A DNA stretch of 35,726 nucleotides from Chloroflexota bacterium (GTDB lineage: Bacteria; Chloroflexota; Limnocylindria; P2-11E), in the NCBI GenBank assembly GCA_005883625.1, contig VBDU01000089.1:1-35726 (forward strand). Reading direction: 5' to 3'. This document shows, in pieces, positions 8,166-15,589 of this stretch (positions are counted from its first letter, which is position 1; the number at the start of each line of letters is the position of its first letter). The notes under the pieces are model-generated. The model saw nothing but the letters and a program-made list of their open reading frames with translations, had not been told where the DNA came from and did not search any database. A program made the position numbers and the translations under genes.

Positions 8166-8693
8166 GTGCGAAGCTCGGCGCCTCCCCGCGACGCGATCAC
8201 GATCCCGATCTTGCCGATCTTGCGGGCGCTGACCGGGGTCATCGTCGTCGGGATCATCCTGCTGGTGCTCTCGGTGGTCTTCGCGCACCGCGACCAGCTG
8301 CTCGGACGATCCGCGGCCGAGCGCTACATCGACCCGAACGCCTATCAGGCGGTATTCCTCACCGGGCAGCTCTCGTACTTCGGGCATCTGCGGGTCGACG
8401 GCGACGTGTACGTCCTCACGGACATCTATTACGTCGACGCGACCGATCCGCAGAACACTCGCCTCGTCAAACGCGGCGGCGAAGCCCTCGGGTCACGCGA
8501 GCCGATGCTCATTCCCCAGCACCAGGTCCTCTTCGTCGAGAACCTACGCGATGACTCCACGATCGTGGGCGCGATACGCGCGATCAAGAGCGGTCAGACG
8601 ACGGCCCCGGCGGCATCAGTCGCCCCGTCCCCGAGCGGGGCGCCATCGTCCGCGACGCCGACGGGCACGCCCCGCCCTAGCCCGACCCGCTAG
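8166..8693 (+). CDS. GQ-YFG family one-helix membrane protein, paralogue 1
   Basis: 175 aa from GTG 8166. A cytoplasmic N-terminus (RDAITIPILPILRA) is followed by one transmembrane helix (about residues 24-43, VIVVGIILLVLSVVFA). The extracytoplasmic domain has YQAVFLTGQLSYFGHL, VYVLTDIYYVDA, LVKRGGEALGSREPMLIPQ and VLFVENLRDDS, and the protein ends in a Pro/Ser/Thr-rich tail PRPSPTR. I recall the same pattern (AVFL-nGQ-YFG, D-YY, LVKRG-EL, VLF-E-L-DDS) in unnamed proteins of Patescibacteria; function is unknown. It is the first gene of a run of four (8166-10127) with gaps or overlaps of 11, -4 and -4 nt. The start lies 21 nt after the TAACAT hexamer. An in-frame GTG at 8154 is closed by TAG after three codons. 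Confidence 0.75.
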   Translation: MRSSAPPRDAITIPILPILRALTGVIVVGIILLVLSVVFAHRDQLLGRSAAERYIDPNAYQAVFLTGQLSYFGHLRVDGDVYVLTDIYYVDATDPQNTRLVKRGGEALGSREPMLIPQHQVLFVENLRDDSTIVGAIRAIKSGQTTAPAASVAPSPSGAPSSATPTGTPRPSPTR

Positions 8694-8704
8694 CCGTTTC
8701 GCGA

Positions 8705-9097
8705 ATGCGGGGTCGCCGCGCCATCGCGAGGAATGTCCTGGCGGCCCTTGTCGCGTTTGCTCTCGCCTTCGTCCTGTTCCGCTGGTGGGACTTCACGCTG
8801 CCAAGCGTCGGCGGCGCGAAGTACCAGGCGGTCTTCCTCGCCAATGGACAGACGTATTTCGGCCGGTACCTCGATCGGCTCGGCGCGTATGTGAAGGTCG
8901 AGAACGCCTACTACATCCAGCAGACGCGGACGGAGGACGAGAGCGCGCCGCCTGAATCAAAGCTCATCCGGCGCGGCAGCGAGCTTCACAAGCCGTACCC
9001 CTTCGTCCTGATCCCGAAGTCCGCGATCCTCTTCGTCGAGGATCTCCGCGCCGACTCGGCGGTCGCGCAGTTCATGGACCGGGAGAGCGCGAAATGA
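8705..9097 (+). CDS. GQ-YFG family one-helix membrane protein, paralogue 2
   Basis: 130 aa. A short basic N-terminus (MRGRRAIARN) leads into one membrane helix (about residues 9-26). The domain shared with its neighbours follows: YQAVFLANGQTYFGRYL, VKVENAYYIQ, KLIRRGSELHKP, VLIPKSAILFVEDLRADS. It lacks the Pro-rich tail of paralogue 1 and ends just after the domain (VAQFMDRESAK). ATG 8705 is 11 nt after the preceding stop and has no Shine-Dalgarno sequence, so translation is probably coupled. Its stop overlaps the next start (ATGA at 9094-9097). Three paralogues encoded side by side suggest a hetero-oligomeric envelope complex or antigenic or ligand-range diversification; both are inference. 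Confidence 0.75.
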   Translation: MRGRRAIARNVLAALVAFALAFVLFRWWDFTLPSVGGAKYQAVFLANGQTYFGRYLDRLGAYVKVENAYYIQQTRTEDESAPPESKLIRRGSELHKPYPFVLIPKSAILFVEDLRADSAVAQFMDRESAK

Positions 9098-9513
9098 TCG
9101 GCCGGCGTCGTGTGGACCCCGGTTTCGTGTTGCGCTGGCTCGCCATCCCCGCGCTCGTCGGCGCGATCGCGGCCGCCGCGCTCGACCCGGCCGCGCTGCC
9201 CTTCGCCGGAACCGAACGGATCTCCGCGGTGTTTCTCTTGGACGGCCAGGCGTACTTCGGGCATCTCGACGACGTGCCCTGGTCGGGGACGGTGACGCTC
9301 ACCGACGTCTATTACTTCAACGACGCGACTCGCACCACGACGGACCTGCCGGTCGCCCTGGTCAAGCGCGGCAGCGAGCTCCACCAGCCGGCCGACGGGC
9401 TCCACATCCGGCGCGACAAGGTCCTCGCCGTCGAGCGCGTCGATCTCGCGTCGTCGGTCGCGCAGGCGATCGCGGCGCAGCGCGCGCTCGAGCGGAGCGC
9501 CGCGGCCCGATGA
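9094..9513 (+). CDS. GQ-YFG family one-helix membrane protein, paralogue 3
   Basis: 139 aa, starting in a 4-nt ATGA overlap with the gene before it and ending in another with the gene after it, so the three are translationally coupled. One N-terminal helix (about residues 11-29, FVLRWLAIPALVGAIAAAAL) is followed by ISAVFLLDGQAYFGHLDDV, VTLTDVYYF, VALVKRGSELHQP and LHIRRDKVLAVERVDLASS. It keeps all the conserved positions of the family except that the usual D-D-S after the E-L/V motif is L-A-S-S. The C-terminus is short and Ala/Arg-rich without a Pro tail. No enzyme motif is visible. Confidence 0.75.
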   Translation: MIGRRRVDPGFVLRWLAIPALVGAIAAAALDPAALPFAGTERISAVFLLDGQAYFGHLDDVPWSGTVTLTDVYYFNDATRTTTDLPVALVKRGSELHQPADGLHIRRDKVLAVERVDLASSVAQAIAAQRALERSAAAR

Positions 9514-10127
9514 AACGGTTCGTGGTGCGCGTCCCGGCGCGGCGGGGCATCGCCGCCGCCGTGGTCGTGGCCGCCGTGCTCGCCCTGCTCGTGTTGAGCG
9601 CGACCGGTGTGCTCGCGAGGGTGAGCGCCGCGACCACGATCGCGAACGATGCGCAGCTCGCCGCGCAGCGCGGAGCGGCGGAGCGCGCCGTCGAGCGCGG
9701 CTACGAGGCGAACGTCGACCAGGTGCGCAAGGTGCGCGCCCTCAAGCTCCCGCTCCCCGCCGCGCAGGTCGACGCGATCGCGAACAAGGCGCTCGCCGAC
9801 CTCGCGACGCTCCGCCACAGCGCGTTCGCCTCGCTCAGCGGCGCGCTCGGGCTTCCGAGCGATGAGTCCGAGCGCTACGCGACGGCCGCGGAGCGCCGCT
9901 TCGACGCCGCGCCGGTCGCGTCGGCGCCGTCCCCGTCGCCGGTGCTGCTGGCCCCGCGCCTCTTCCAGATCGTCTCGCGAATGGACGACCTCGCCGGTCA
10001 GATCTCGGACAAGGCGACGCGGGACCTCACGGCCTCGCCGTCCGCGACGCCCGCGCCGTCGCCGACCGTCGCGCCTTCGCCGAGCCCGACCGTGCGACCC
10101 TCGCCGACGCCCAGTCCGACGCGGTAG
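9510..10127 (+). CDS. Membrane-anchored helical protein with Pro/Ser/Thr tail
   Basis: 205 aa, overlapping the previous stop by 4 nt (ATGA). One N-terminal membrane helix (about residues 13-36, GIAAAVVVAAVLALLVLSATGVLA) precedes an Ala/Arg/Glu-rich, probably helical extracytoplasmic region (AERAVERGYEANVDQVRKV, QVDAIANKALADLATL, LFQIVSRMDDLAGQI). A 35-residue tail of repeated Pro-Ser-Pro-Thr ends PTPSPTR. It is unrelated in sequence to the three GQ-YFG proteins before it but shares their tail type. The helical part is loosely reminiscent of DUF5667-type proteins (one is encoded at 31461); this is weak. It may be the partner or scaffold of the GQ-YFG proteins. Confidence 0.7.
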   Translation: MKRFVVRVPARRGIAAAVVVAAVLALLVLSATGVLARVSAATTIANDAQLAAQRGAAERAVERGYEANVDQVRKVRALKLPLPAAQVDAIANKALADLATLRHSAFASLSGALGLPSDESERYATAAERRFDAAPVASAPSPSPVLLAPRLFQIVSRMDDLAGQISDKATRDLTASPSATPAPSPTVAPSPSPTVRPSPTPSPTR

Positions 10128-10184
10128 CGCCGGTCAACGCTGCTGCAGTATTGTTTTACCTCGCGCTGACCTAAGGCGGTGGGC

Positions 10185-11180
10185 ATGCGGGTCCTCGTCG
10201 CGGACGATCACGAGATGATCCGTGAGGCGGTCAAGGCGATCCTCGCGGGCGAGAGCGGGATCGAGATCGTCGGCGAGGCGCGGGACGGACCGTCCGCCCT
10301 TCGGCTTGCGCGCGAGCTCGTCCCGGACGCGATCGTGCTCGACAACCGCATGCCCGGCCTCTCCGGCCTTGACGTCGCGCGCCGGATCTCCAAAGAGCTG
10401 CCGAACACGTCCATCGTTTTTTTGACCCTCGACTCGCGGATCGAAGAGCTCGCGCGTGCCGCCGGCGCGGACGCCGTCGTGATGAAGGACGCGCCGGCGG
10501 GCGAGCTCCTCCGCGCGGTCAAGAGCGTTGCGGCGAAGTCGCGCCGCCGCTCGCCCGGCCGGCGCGAGCGCGATCGCCTCTACGTCGACTCCGTCTTCGT
10601 CATCTCGGCCGCGCTCGAGGCGAAGGAAGCCGGTGGCGTCGTCGACAAGACCGGCCTGGCGGAGGCGGCACGCCGCCTCGCGCTCCAGCTCGGCCAGACG
10701 GAGCAGGCGGCGGAGCGTACTGAGGTCGCGCTCCTGCTACGCGACATCGGCAAGCTCGGGATCCCCGAGAGCATCCTCACGAAGCGCGAGCCCCTGGAGC
10801 CCGGTGAGCTCATGCAGCTGCGCTCGCATGCCAAGCTCGGTGCGGAGACGCTCGAGTCGTCGGACGCCTTGCGCGACATCGCCCCGCTCGTGCGTCAGCA
10901 CCACGAGCGGTTCGACGGCTCCGGCTATCCCGCCGGGTTGCGCGGCGACGACATCGCTCTCGGCGCGCAGGTCATCGGCCTGCTCGATTCCTTCAACGGC
11001 ATCGTCTCCGCGCGCCCGTACAAGTCCGCATTTCCGGCGGAGTTCGCGTTCCAGCAGATCGGCCTTGGCGCCGGGCGCGAATTCTCGCCCCGTGTCGTGC
11101 AGGCCTTCTTCGACCTGTACCGGAGCAGACCGTCCGCCCTGCTGCCCGCCGCGCCGCCGGAGACCCCGCCGACTCGCTAG
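10185..11180 (+). CDS. Response regulator with degenerate HD-GYP domain
   Basis: Receiver domain (about residues 1-118) with the acidic pair in VLVADDHE, the phospho-acceptor Asp in IVLDNRMPG and Lys in VVMKDAP, followed by an HD-GYP-like domain (about 135-310). The GYP part is well kept (HHERFDGSGYPAGLRGDDI, SARPYKSAF), but the HD motif reads LLRDIGKLGIP instead of LLHDIGK, and the first conserved His upstream is also absent. HD-GYP proteins hydrolyse cyclic di-GMP using these metal ligands, so this one is probably inactive as a phosphodiesterase and may bind the nucleotide or a partner. ATG 10185 is preferred (AAGGCGG upstream); GTG 10179 is in frame. It sits between the GQ-YFG operon and the fibre operon and could control either. 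Confidence 0.85.
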   Translation: MRVLVADDHEMIREAVKAILAGESGIEIVGEARDGPSALRLARELVPDAIVLDNRMPGLSGLDVARRISKELPNTSIVFLTLDSRIEELARAAGADAVVMKDAPAGELLRAVKSVAAKSRRRSPGRRERDRLYVDSVFVISAALEAKEAGGVVDKTGLAEAARRLALQLGQTEQAAERTEVALLLRDIGKLGIPESILTKREPLEPGELMQLRSHAKLGAETLESSDALRDIAPLVRQHHERFDGSGYPAGLRGDDIALGAQVIGLLDSFNGIVSARPYKSAFPAEFAFQQIGLGAGREFSPRVVQAFFDLYRSRPSALLPAAPPETPPTR

Positions 11181-11237
11181 CTCGCTCGCACGCTTGTCAT
11201 GCGGCGATACCATCCGTAGCCTTCTCGTTCTTCGGGT

Positions 11238-11258
11238 GCGGCAGCAAGGGCTTGCCGC
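11238..11258 (+). promoter_or_regulatory. Hairpin in the leader of the fibre operon
   Basis: GCGGCA (11238-11243) pairs with TGCCGC (11253-11258); the interior can extend through GC/GC with one bulged T. It lies 47 nt upstream of ATG 11305 and has no T tract, so a 5'-leader structure is more likely than a terminator. Confidence 0.3.
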
Positions 11259-11304
11259 GGTGGATCAGGGACGACCAGCGCGACGCAAGGGGGGATGACC
11301 GCAG

Positions 11305-12039
11305 ATGAGTGCCCAGGCCGACATCGTCCAGGAAGCGCGAAGCAACCTGCGCCGGATCCTCGTCAGCATGGTCGTGATCGGCTTCGCGGCTGCCGCGGCC
11401 GCGAGCACGTTCGCGACGTTCAGCGCGCAGACGACGAACCCGGCGACGATCGCCAACGCCACGGTCACGATGACCAACGTCGTCGGCACGAACCTCGGCG
11501 GCATCGACTGCACGACCGGCGTGTCCGACACGACGTGCAAGGCGCTGTTCACCGCGAACAACACCGATAGCGCCGCGGTCCTCGGTGCCGGCCAGACGAA
11601 TCTCAAGCCCGGCGACGCGACGCCGGCGACGAACTCGGTCGTGATCACCTACACGGGATCGCTCCCGACGACGAAGTTCCGCCTCTTCGCGTCGTCGTAC
11701 CAGTCCAAGGGCGGCGCCTCGTCGGCGCTCTGCACCGCGGTGGCTTCCGGCGCAGGCTCGCCGGGCACGCAGCTCCAGTTCCAGGTGAAGCAGGGCGCGA
11801 CGATCATCTATCCGACGCTCGGCAGTGGCTTCGGGACGCTCGACGAGTTCGGGACCACATACACGTCGGTGAATGCGAGCTTGGCGCTCAAAGGCGGAAC
11901 GAGCGGCTCCGGTTCCGCCGACGTCTGGAACACGAGCAGCTCCTCGACGTTCACGGTCAACGTGAAGCTCGCGAGCGTCGACAACACCTATCAGGGCTGC
12001 CAGAGCACGGCGACGTTCGCGTGGTACGCGGAGCAGTAG
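11305..12039 (+). CDS. TasA/CalY-like fibre protein with SipW-type signal peptide
   Basis: 244 aa. The N-terminus has basic residues, a hydrophobic segment (ILVSMVVIGFAAAAAAS) and then TFATFSAQTTNPATIANATV. This matches the SipW-dependent signal pattern (..G/A-TFA-FS-T-N..) of TasA, camelysin and related biofilm fibre subunits. The mature part is Thr/Ser/Gly/Ala-rich beta sandwich with Cys in IDCTTG and TTCKAL and later LCTAV and GCQST, suggesting disulfides. A signal peptidase of the matching type is encoded two genes downstream (12752), which strongly supports co-function. ATG 11305 is preceded by an AGGGGGG ribosome site. It is probably the major subunit of an extracellular fibre. Confidence 0.75.
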   Translation: MSAQADIVQEARSNLRRILVSMVVIGFAAAAAASTFATFSAQTTNPATIANATVTMTNVVGTNLGGIDCTTGVSDTTCKALFTANNTDSAAVLGAGQTNLKPGDATPATNSVVITYTGSLPTTKFRLFASSYQSKGGASSALCTAVASGAGSPGTQLQFQVKQGATIIYPTLGSGFGTLDEFGTTYTSVNASLALKGGTSGSGSADVWNTSSSSTFTVNVKLASVDNTYQGCQSTATFAWYAEQ

Positions 12040-12074
12040 GGAGAGCCGGAGAGACCGAGACCCCCTGGCCCAAC

Positions 12075-12755
12075 GTGAGGCAGCTCGGCGGTCCGAGGCT
12101 CATGCTCGTCGTCGCGGTCGCGGGTGGCGCGCTCGCCGGGGCTGGCGGCTTCTACATGACGACGCAGCTCACCGCGCAGGTCGTCAACAAGGACCAGACG
12201 GTCACGGTGGGGACGCTCATCCTGAGCAACCGGGTCGGGACCGGGGCGGCGTGTCTGTCGGCACCGGATCTCGTCACGGACGGGAACGAGCAGGTCTGCG
12301 ACGCGGCGTTCGATCTCGACGTGCGCAAGCCGGGCGACACCGCGACCGCCCATCTCGAGATCGCGAATGTCGGCGCACTCGACGCGGGCGGGCTGCGTGT
12401 CTTCGCGGCGAGCTGCGCTGACAGCGATGCGGCGCCGTTTCACGGGAGCGGCAGTCCCTGCGCGTCGCTCCAGCTCTACATCCAGCTGTGGACGGACCCG
12501 TCGCGTTCGATCCCCGCGGCCTGCGTGTACGGCGGAAGCCCCGACGGAAAGCGCTGTGACTTCTCGGACCGAAGCAGGACCATCGGCGCCTTCGCGTCGA
12601 CCCACGCCTCGGCCCAGACCGCGGTGGTCGTCGGCTCGCTGCCGGCCGGCGCCCGGGACATCCTCACGATCGGGGTGCGGCTTCCGGAGGAGAGCGACAA
12701 CAGCCTCCAGGGGCGGCGTGCGACGACGAGCTTCTCCTGGCACCTGACGCAGTGA
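12075..12755 (+). CDS. TasA-like secreted protein, second fibre subunit
   Basis: About 226 aa. GTG 12075 (VRQLGGPRLM) is chosen because it gives a basic n-region before the hydrophobic segment LMLVVAVAGGALAGAGG; GTG 12021 (inside the previous gene) and ATG 12102 are alternatives. After the membrane segment comes FYMTTQLTAQVVNKDQTVTV and a beta-rich domain typical of TasA-like proteins: an LILSN strand, KPGDTATAHLEIANVG (an extracellular polymer-like strand), paired Cys (ACLSAP, QVCDAAF, SCADSD, SPCASL, AACVYG, KRCDF) and a terminal ATTSFSWHLTQ that mirrors TATFAWYAEQ of the previous protein. It overlaps the signal peptidase start by 4 nt (GTGA 12752-12755). It may be a minor subunit or anchor of the fibre. 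Confidence 0.7.
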   Translation: MRQLGGPRLMLVVAVAGGALAGAGGFYMTTQLTAQVVNKDQTVTVGTLILSNRVGTGAACLSAPDLVTDGNEQVCDAAFDLDVRKPGDTATAHLEIANVGALDAGGLRVFAASCADSDAAPFHGSGSPCASLQLYIQLWTDPSRSIPAACVYGGSPDGKRCDFSDRSRTIGAFASTHASAQTAVVVGSLPAGARDILTIGVRLPEESDNSLQGRRATTSFSWHLTQ

Positions 12756-13402
12756 CCCGCCCGCTCTGGAACGCGCTCGTGTGGCTCGCCTGGAGCTCGG
12801 GGCATCCCGACGCGGCGTGCGCGCTCTGGGAACGTTCGGGCCTCTGGCGGCTGCGGCCGCGTCGCACCGCCGGACAGCGCCTGGGCCTGCTCGGCCTCTG
12901 GCTCCTCAGCGCCGTCGCGATCCTCGCTGCCTGCGGGCTCGTGCTCGTCACCGTCGGACCGCGCCTCCTCCCGTTCCAGACGTACGCGGTCCTCTCGGGG
13001 AGCATGCGGCCGACGCTCCCCGTGGGCTCGATCGTCGTCCTCGCGCCGGCCGCGGCCGACGACCTCGTCGTCGGCGACGTGATCACCTTCGCGAGGCCCG
13101 ATCGACCGGGCGAGTTCGTGACGCATCGCATCGTGCGTGTCGAGAACGACGGCACGGGTCCGCTCCTCGTCACGAAGGGCGACGCGAACCCCGTCGAGGA
13201 CGCCTGGCGCGTGCCGCAGCGCGGCAGCGGCTGGCGCTCCGTCGGATCGATCCCGCTCCTCGGCTACGTGCTCGCGGTGGTCCAGTCACCGATCGGCAAG
13301 GTCCTGCTCCTGCTCGCCCCGGCGCTCGCCCTCGCGTTCTGGACGCTCGTCGAGCTATGGCATCCCGCGCCTCGACCGCGTCTGCGGACGGCGCCGGCAT
13401 GA
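12752..13402 (+). CDS. SipW-like (S26B) signal peptidase I
   Basis: 216 aa. Catalytic Ser84 is in VLSGSMRPTLPVGSIVVL just after the first membrane helix (about residues 46-70). The general base is His125 in EFVTHRIVRV, in place of the Lys of ordinary bacterial LepB, which is the mark of the SipW/ER-type branch; TKGDANPVED supplies the conserved Gly-Asp. A second membrane helix lies near the C-terminus (VLLLLAPALALAFWTLVEL). This branch processes TasA/camelysin-type preproteins, matching the three neighbours that carry such signal sequences. The start GTG overlaps the preceding stop (GTGA), and its stop overlaps the next start (ATGA at 13399-13402), so all four genes are coupled. Confidence 0.9.
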   Translation: MTRPLWNALVWLAWSSGHPDAACALWERSGLWRLRPRRTAGQRLGLLGLWLLSAVAILAACGLVLVTVGPRLLPFQTYAVLSGSMRPTLPVGSIVVLAPAAADDLVVGDVITFARPDRPGEFVTHRIVRVENDGTGPLLVTKGDANPVEDAWRVPQRGSGWRSVGSIPLLGYVLAVVQSPIGKVLLLLAPALALAFWTLVELWHPAPRPRLRTAPA

Positions 13403-14292
13403 GCCGCCTTCGCGCTCGCCATCTGGTCATGGCGATGATCGCGACGGCGTTCCTCGTCGTCGCGACGAATCCCATGCGCGGAACGTCCGCCGTCTTCAGC
13501 ACGCGAACGACGAACGGTGGCACGATCGCGAACGGCGTCGTGAACACGCCGACGAGCCTGCAGGTCTCGATCAACACGTCCGGCGGGACGGGGATTACGC
13601 TGCTCTGGACCGCGACGCCGACCCGGTGGGCGACCGGCGAGCGGGTGTACCGGCGCCTCGGGCTCGGAGGCGCGTTCCTCAAGGTCGCCGAGTTCGCCAA
13701 CCTCACAACGACGACGTACAGCGAAGATCCGGGCACGAGCGACGTCTACTACGTCGTCCGTGGCTATTACACGAACGCGAACGGTGGCCATTGGGAGAGT
13801 CGCGACAGCAACCTCGTGAAGCCGCCCGTGCACGCCGCCGCGCTCGATCTCGTCAACAAGGGCCTCCTCGCCGGCAAGCCGGAGCTCGGCGACCAGATCG
13901 TGCTCACCTTCAGCGAGCGCATGGACCCGAGCTCCTTCGGCACATGCTCGACGGGCGGGAACAGCGGGATGGACCTCACGCTCAACGCGACGAGCCCGAA
14001 CACCGTCGTCGCGAATGGCGGCAATCTGACGATCGGCACGATCGATCTCGGCGCGACCGGCTACTTCACGATCGGCGGGACCGCGCTCAATTCGACGTGC
14101 TCGTGGAATACCGCGGAGACGGTGCTGACGATCACGCTCGGCGCCGTCCTCAACGGTGGGCTGGTGCTCGCGGCCCATACCGCGACCTACCGCCCGGACA
14201 TCCCGACGCCGGCGACCCTGACGGTCCGCAGCTTCCTTCAGCAAGACCTCGACACGACGGCGCAGCCGACGGTGATCAAGGTCCTCTTCTAA
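13399..14292 (+). CDS. Secreted beta-sandwich protein, third SipW-type substrate
   Basis: 297 aa, starting in a 4-nt ATGA overlap with the signal peptidase gene. The hydrophobic N-terminus (LVMAMIATAFLVVATNP) runs into TSAVFSTRTTNGGTIANG, the same SipW-type context seen in the gene at 11305. A fibronectin-like stretch follows (LQVSINTSGGTGITLLWTA, GERVYRRLGLGG, TTTYSEDPGTSDVYYVVRGY), then a second beta domain (DQIVLTFSERMDPSSFGTC) resembling the Ig-like modules that begin with 'FSE-MD'. It could be the fibre tip, adhesin or anchoring protein. The next gene begins 136 nt later behind its own promoter-like sequence. Confidence 0.75.
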   Translation: MSRLRARHLVMAMIATAFLVVATNPMRGTSAVFSTRTTNGGTIANGVVNTPTSLQVSINTSGGTGITLLWTATPTRWATGERVYRRLGLGGAFLKVAEFANLTTTTYSEDPGTSDVYYVVRGYYTNANGGHWESRDSNLVKPPVHAAALDLVNKGLLAGKPELGDQIVLTFSERMDPSSFGTCSTGGNSGMDLTLNATSPNTVVANGGNLTIGTIDLGATGYFTIGGTALNSTCSWNTAETVLTITLGAVLNGGLVLAAHTATYRPDIPTPATLTVRSFLQQDLDTTAQPTVIKVLF

Positions 14293-14352
14293 CTGCTCTC
14301 TTGCTTGGCCGGTTACCGCGAATGAATTAGCCGCACCGAGCCACTTGGCGAA

Positions 14353-14382
14353 TTGCGTGACCGACCGACCGTCCTCTAGCCT
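14353..14382 (+). promoter_or_regulatory. Possible promoter for the gene at 14428
   Basis: TTGCGT (14353-14358) and TAGCCT (14377-14382), separated by 18 nt, lie about 45 nt upstream of ATG 14428. That start also has a GGGGGG ribosome-site-like run. Confidence 0.35.
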
Positions 14383-14427
14383 CCGGGCGCGTCTTTTGAC
14401 CAAGCGACCAGTGGGGGGATCCGATCG

Positions 14428-14940
14428 ATGAGGGGTCAGCCACGCGCGTTCGTCTCGAGCGCCGTCGTCGCCGGTGCCTTGATCGCTACCGTGCTCTCCT
14501 CAGCGGCATCGGCGGCGCCGCCCGAATCCAAGGAGACGATCCCGTTCGCGGGATTGCCGATCTTCGACACGTGCACGAAGGAGTCCTTTCTCGCGACCGG
14601 GGTCGTCAAGATCAGGCTGAAGACAGCGACATCGCACGGCGGCGTGACCCACTTCGGCCTCGCGATCACGTCGAAGGCGAAGGGTCCGGGCCTTCTGACG
14701 GGCACCAAATACGTGTTCATCGAAGGTGACCACGAACACGCGAATCTGCGGGGCGCATCTCTGGATCTGTTCTCCGGCACCGTGACCGCGGTGACGAAGG
14801 TCCGTATCAACGGGCAGGGGAAGCTGCCGGATTTCAGCCTTCACATCCAGATCCACGTCACCGTGAACGCGAACGGGGAGCCGACGGCGAGCGTGGTCCG
14901 ACAGCGCATCGAATGCGGAGGCGAGCCGCTGCCCGCCTGA
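14428..14940 (+). CDS. Small secreted protein of unknown function
   Basis: 170 aa. A clear signal peptide (about residues 1-30, FVSSAVVAGALIATVLSSAASA-APPESK) is followed by a compact beta-rich domain with two Cys, one near the start (FDTCTKES) and one near the end (RIECGGE), likely a disulfide that closes the fold. The alternating pattern (HIQIHVTVNANGEPTASVV) suggests a beta barrel or sandwich. Proteins of this length and pattern are known to me only as secreted hypotheticals. A TGGGGGG run precedes ATG 14428. It stands between the fibre operon and the TPR lipoprotein and ends 20 nt before the promoter box at 14961. Confidence 0.7.
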   Translation: MRGQPRAFVSSAVVAGALIATVLSSAASAAPPESKETIPFAGLPIFDTCTKESFLATGVVKIRLKTATSHGGVTHFGLAITSKAKGPGLLTGTKYVFIEGDHEHANLRGASLDLFSGTVTAVTKVRINGQGKLPDFSLHIQIHVTVNANGEPTASVVRQRIECGGEPLPA

Positions 14941-14960
14941 AGACGCCGGGGCTCGGGGAG

Positions 14961-15004
14961 TCCCCCGAAAGTCCGATGGCGCCACTCCGGCCGTCCGCTA
15001 CCAT
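14961..15004 (+). promoter_or_regulatory. Promoter module with the same 16-bp box
   Basis: This is the second copy of TCCCCCGAAAGTCCGA (14961-14976), again 22 nt before a -10-like hexamer (TACCAT, 14999-15004). The start codon GTG 15013 follows 8 nt later without a ribosome site, so the transcript may be leaderless. Confidence 0.55.
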
Positions 15005-15012
15005 CCGCCCGA

Positions 15013-15573
15013 GTGAACGCCCGTTTCATCGCGCTGGTCTTCGCTGCCGCGTTCGCCGCCGCCTGCGGCGGACCCGGGAGCGCCGGTCCCGGCGCGTCCG
15101 GCGCCGCCGATTCTCTGAACCGCGGGCTGACGGCGCACACGGCCGGACGCCTCGACGAAGCGGTCACGGCGTACTTCGAGACGCTCTCCAAGGACCCCAA
15201 GAACAAATTCGCCTTCTACAACCTCGGTCAGATCGCGCAGAGCCAGAACCGGCTGCCGGCGGCCGAGGCGTACTACCGGCTCGCGCTCGAGCAGGACGCG
15301 GGGATGGCCTCGGCGCTCTTCAACCTCGCGATCGTGCGCACGAGCGTCGGCGCGCCGCAGGACGCGATCGCGCTCTACCGCCAGGTGATCGCCGTCGATC
15401 CGAACTACGCGCCGGCGCACTTCAACCTGGGGTTGCTCCTGCGCGCCGCCGGCGATACCGCGGGCGCGCAGCAGGAGCTCGCGACCGCGCAGCGTCTCGA
15501 TCCCAAGCTCGTTCCGCCGACGCCGTCGGCGACGCCGCAGCGCCAGGTGAGCCCGACACCGACGGGACGGTGA
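15013..15573 (+). CDS. TPR-repeat lipoprotein
   Basis: 186 aa. The signal peptide ends in a lipobox (FAAAFAAACGG), so the mature protein should be lipid-anchored outside the membrane. Residues about 35-160 are tetratricopeptide repeats: LNRGLTAHTAGRLDEAVTAY, KFAFYNLGQIAQSQNRLPAA, ALFNLAIVRTSVGAPQDAIA and PAHFNLGLLLRAAGDTAGA. TPR proteins act as protein-interaction scaffolds. The C-terminus is a Pro/Ser/Thr tail (TPSATPQRQVSPTPTGR) like those of the GQ-YFG operon, which shares its promoter box. GTG 15013 has no ribosome site and lies 8 nt after TACCAT. Its stop region overlaps a GTGA (15570-15573) that looks like the natural start of the next gene but is in the wrong frame. Confidence 0.85.
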   Translation: MNARFIALVFAAAFAAACGGPGSAGPGASGAADSLNRGLTAHTAGRLDEAVTAYFETLSKDPKNKFAFYNLGQIAQSQNRLPAAEAYYRLALEQDAGMASALFNLAIVRTSVGAPQDAIALYRQVIAVDPNYAPAHFNLGLLLRAAGDTAGAQQELATAQRLDPKLVPPTPSATPQRQVSPTPTGR

Positions 15574-15589
15574 GACCTTCGTCCGACCG

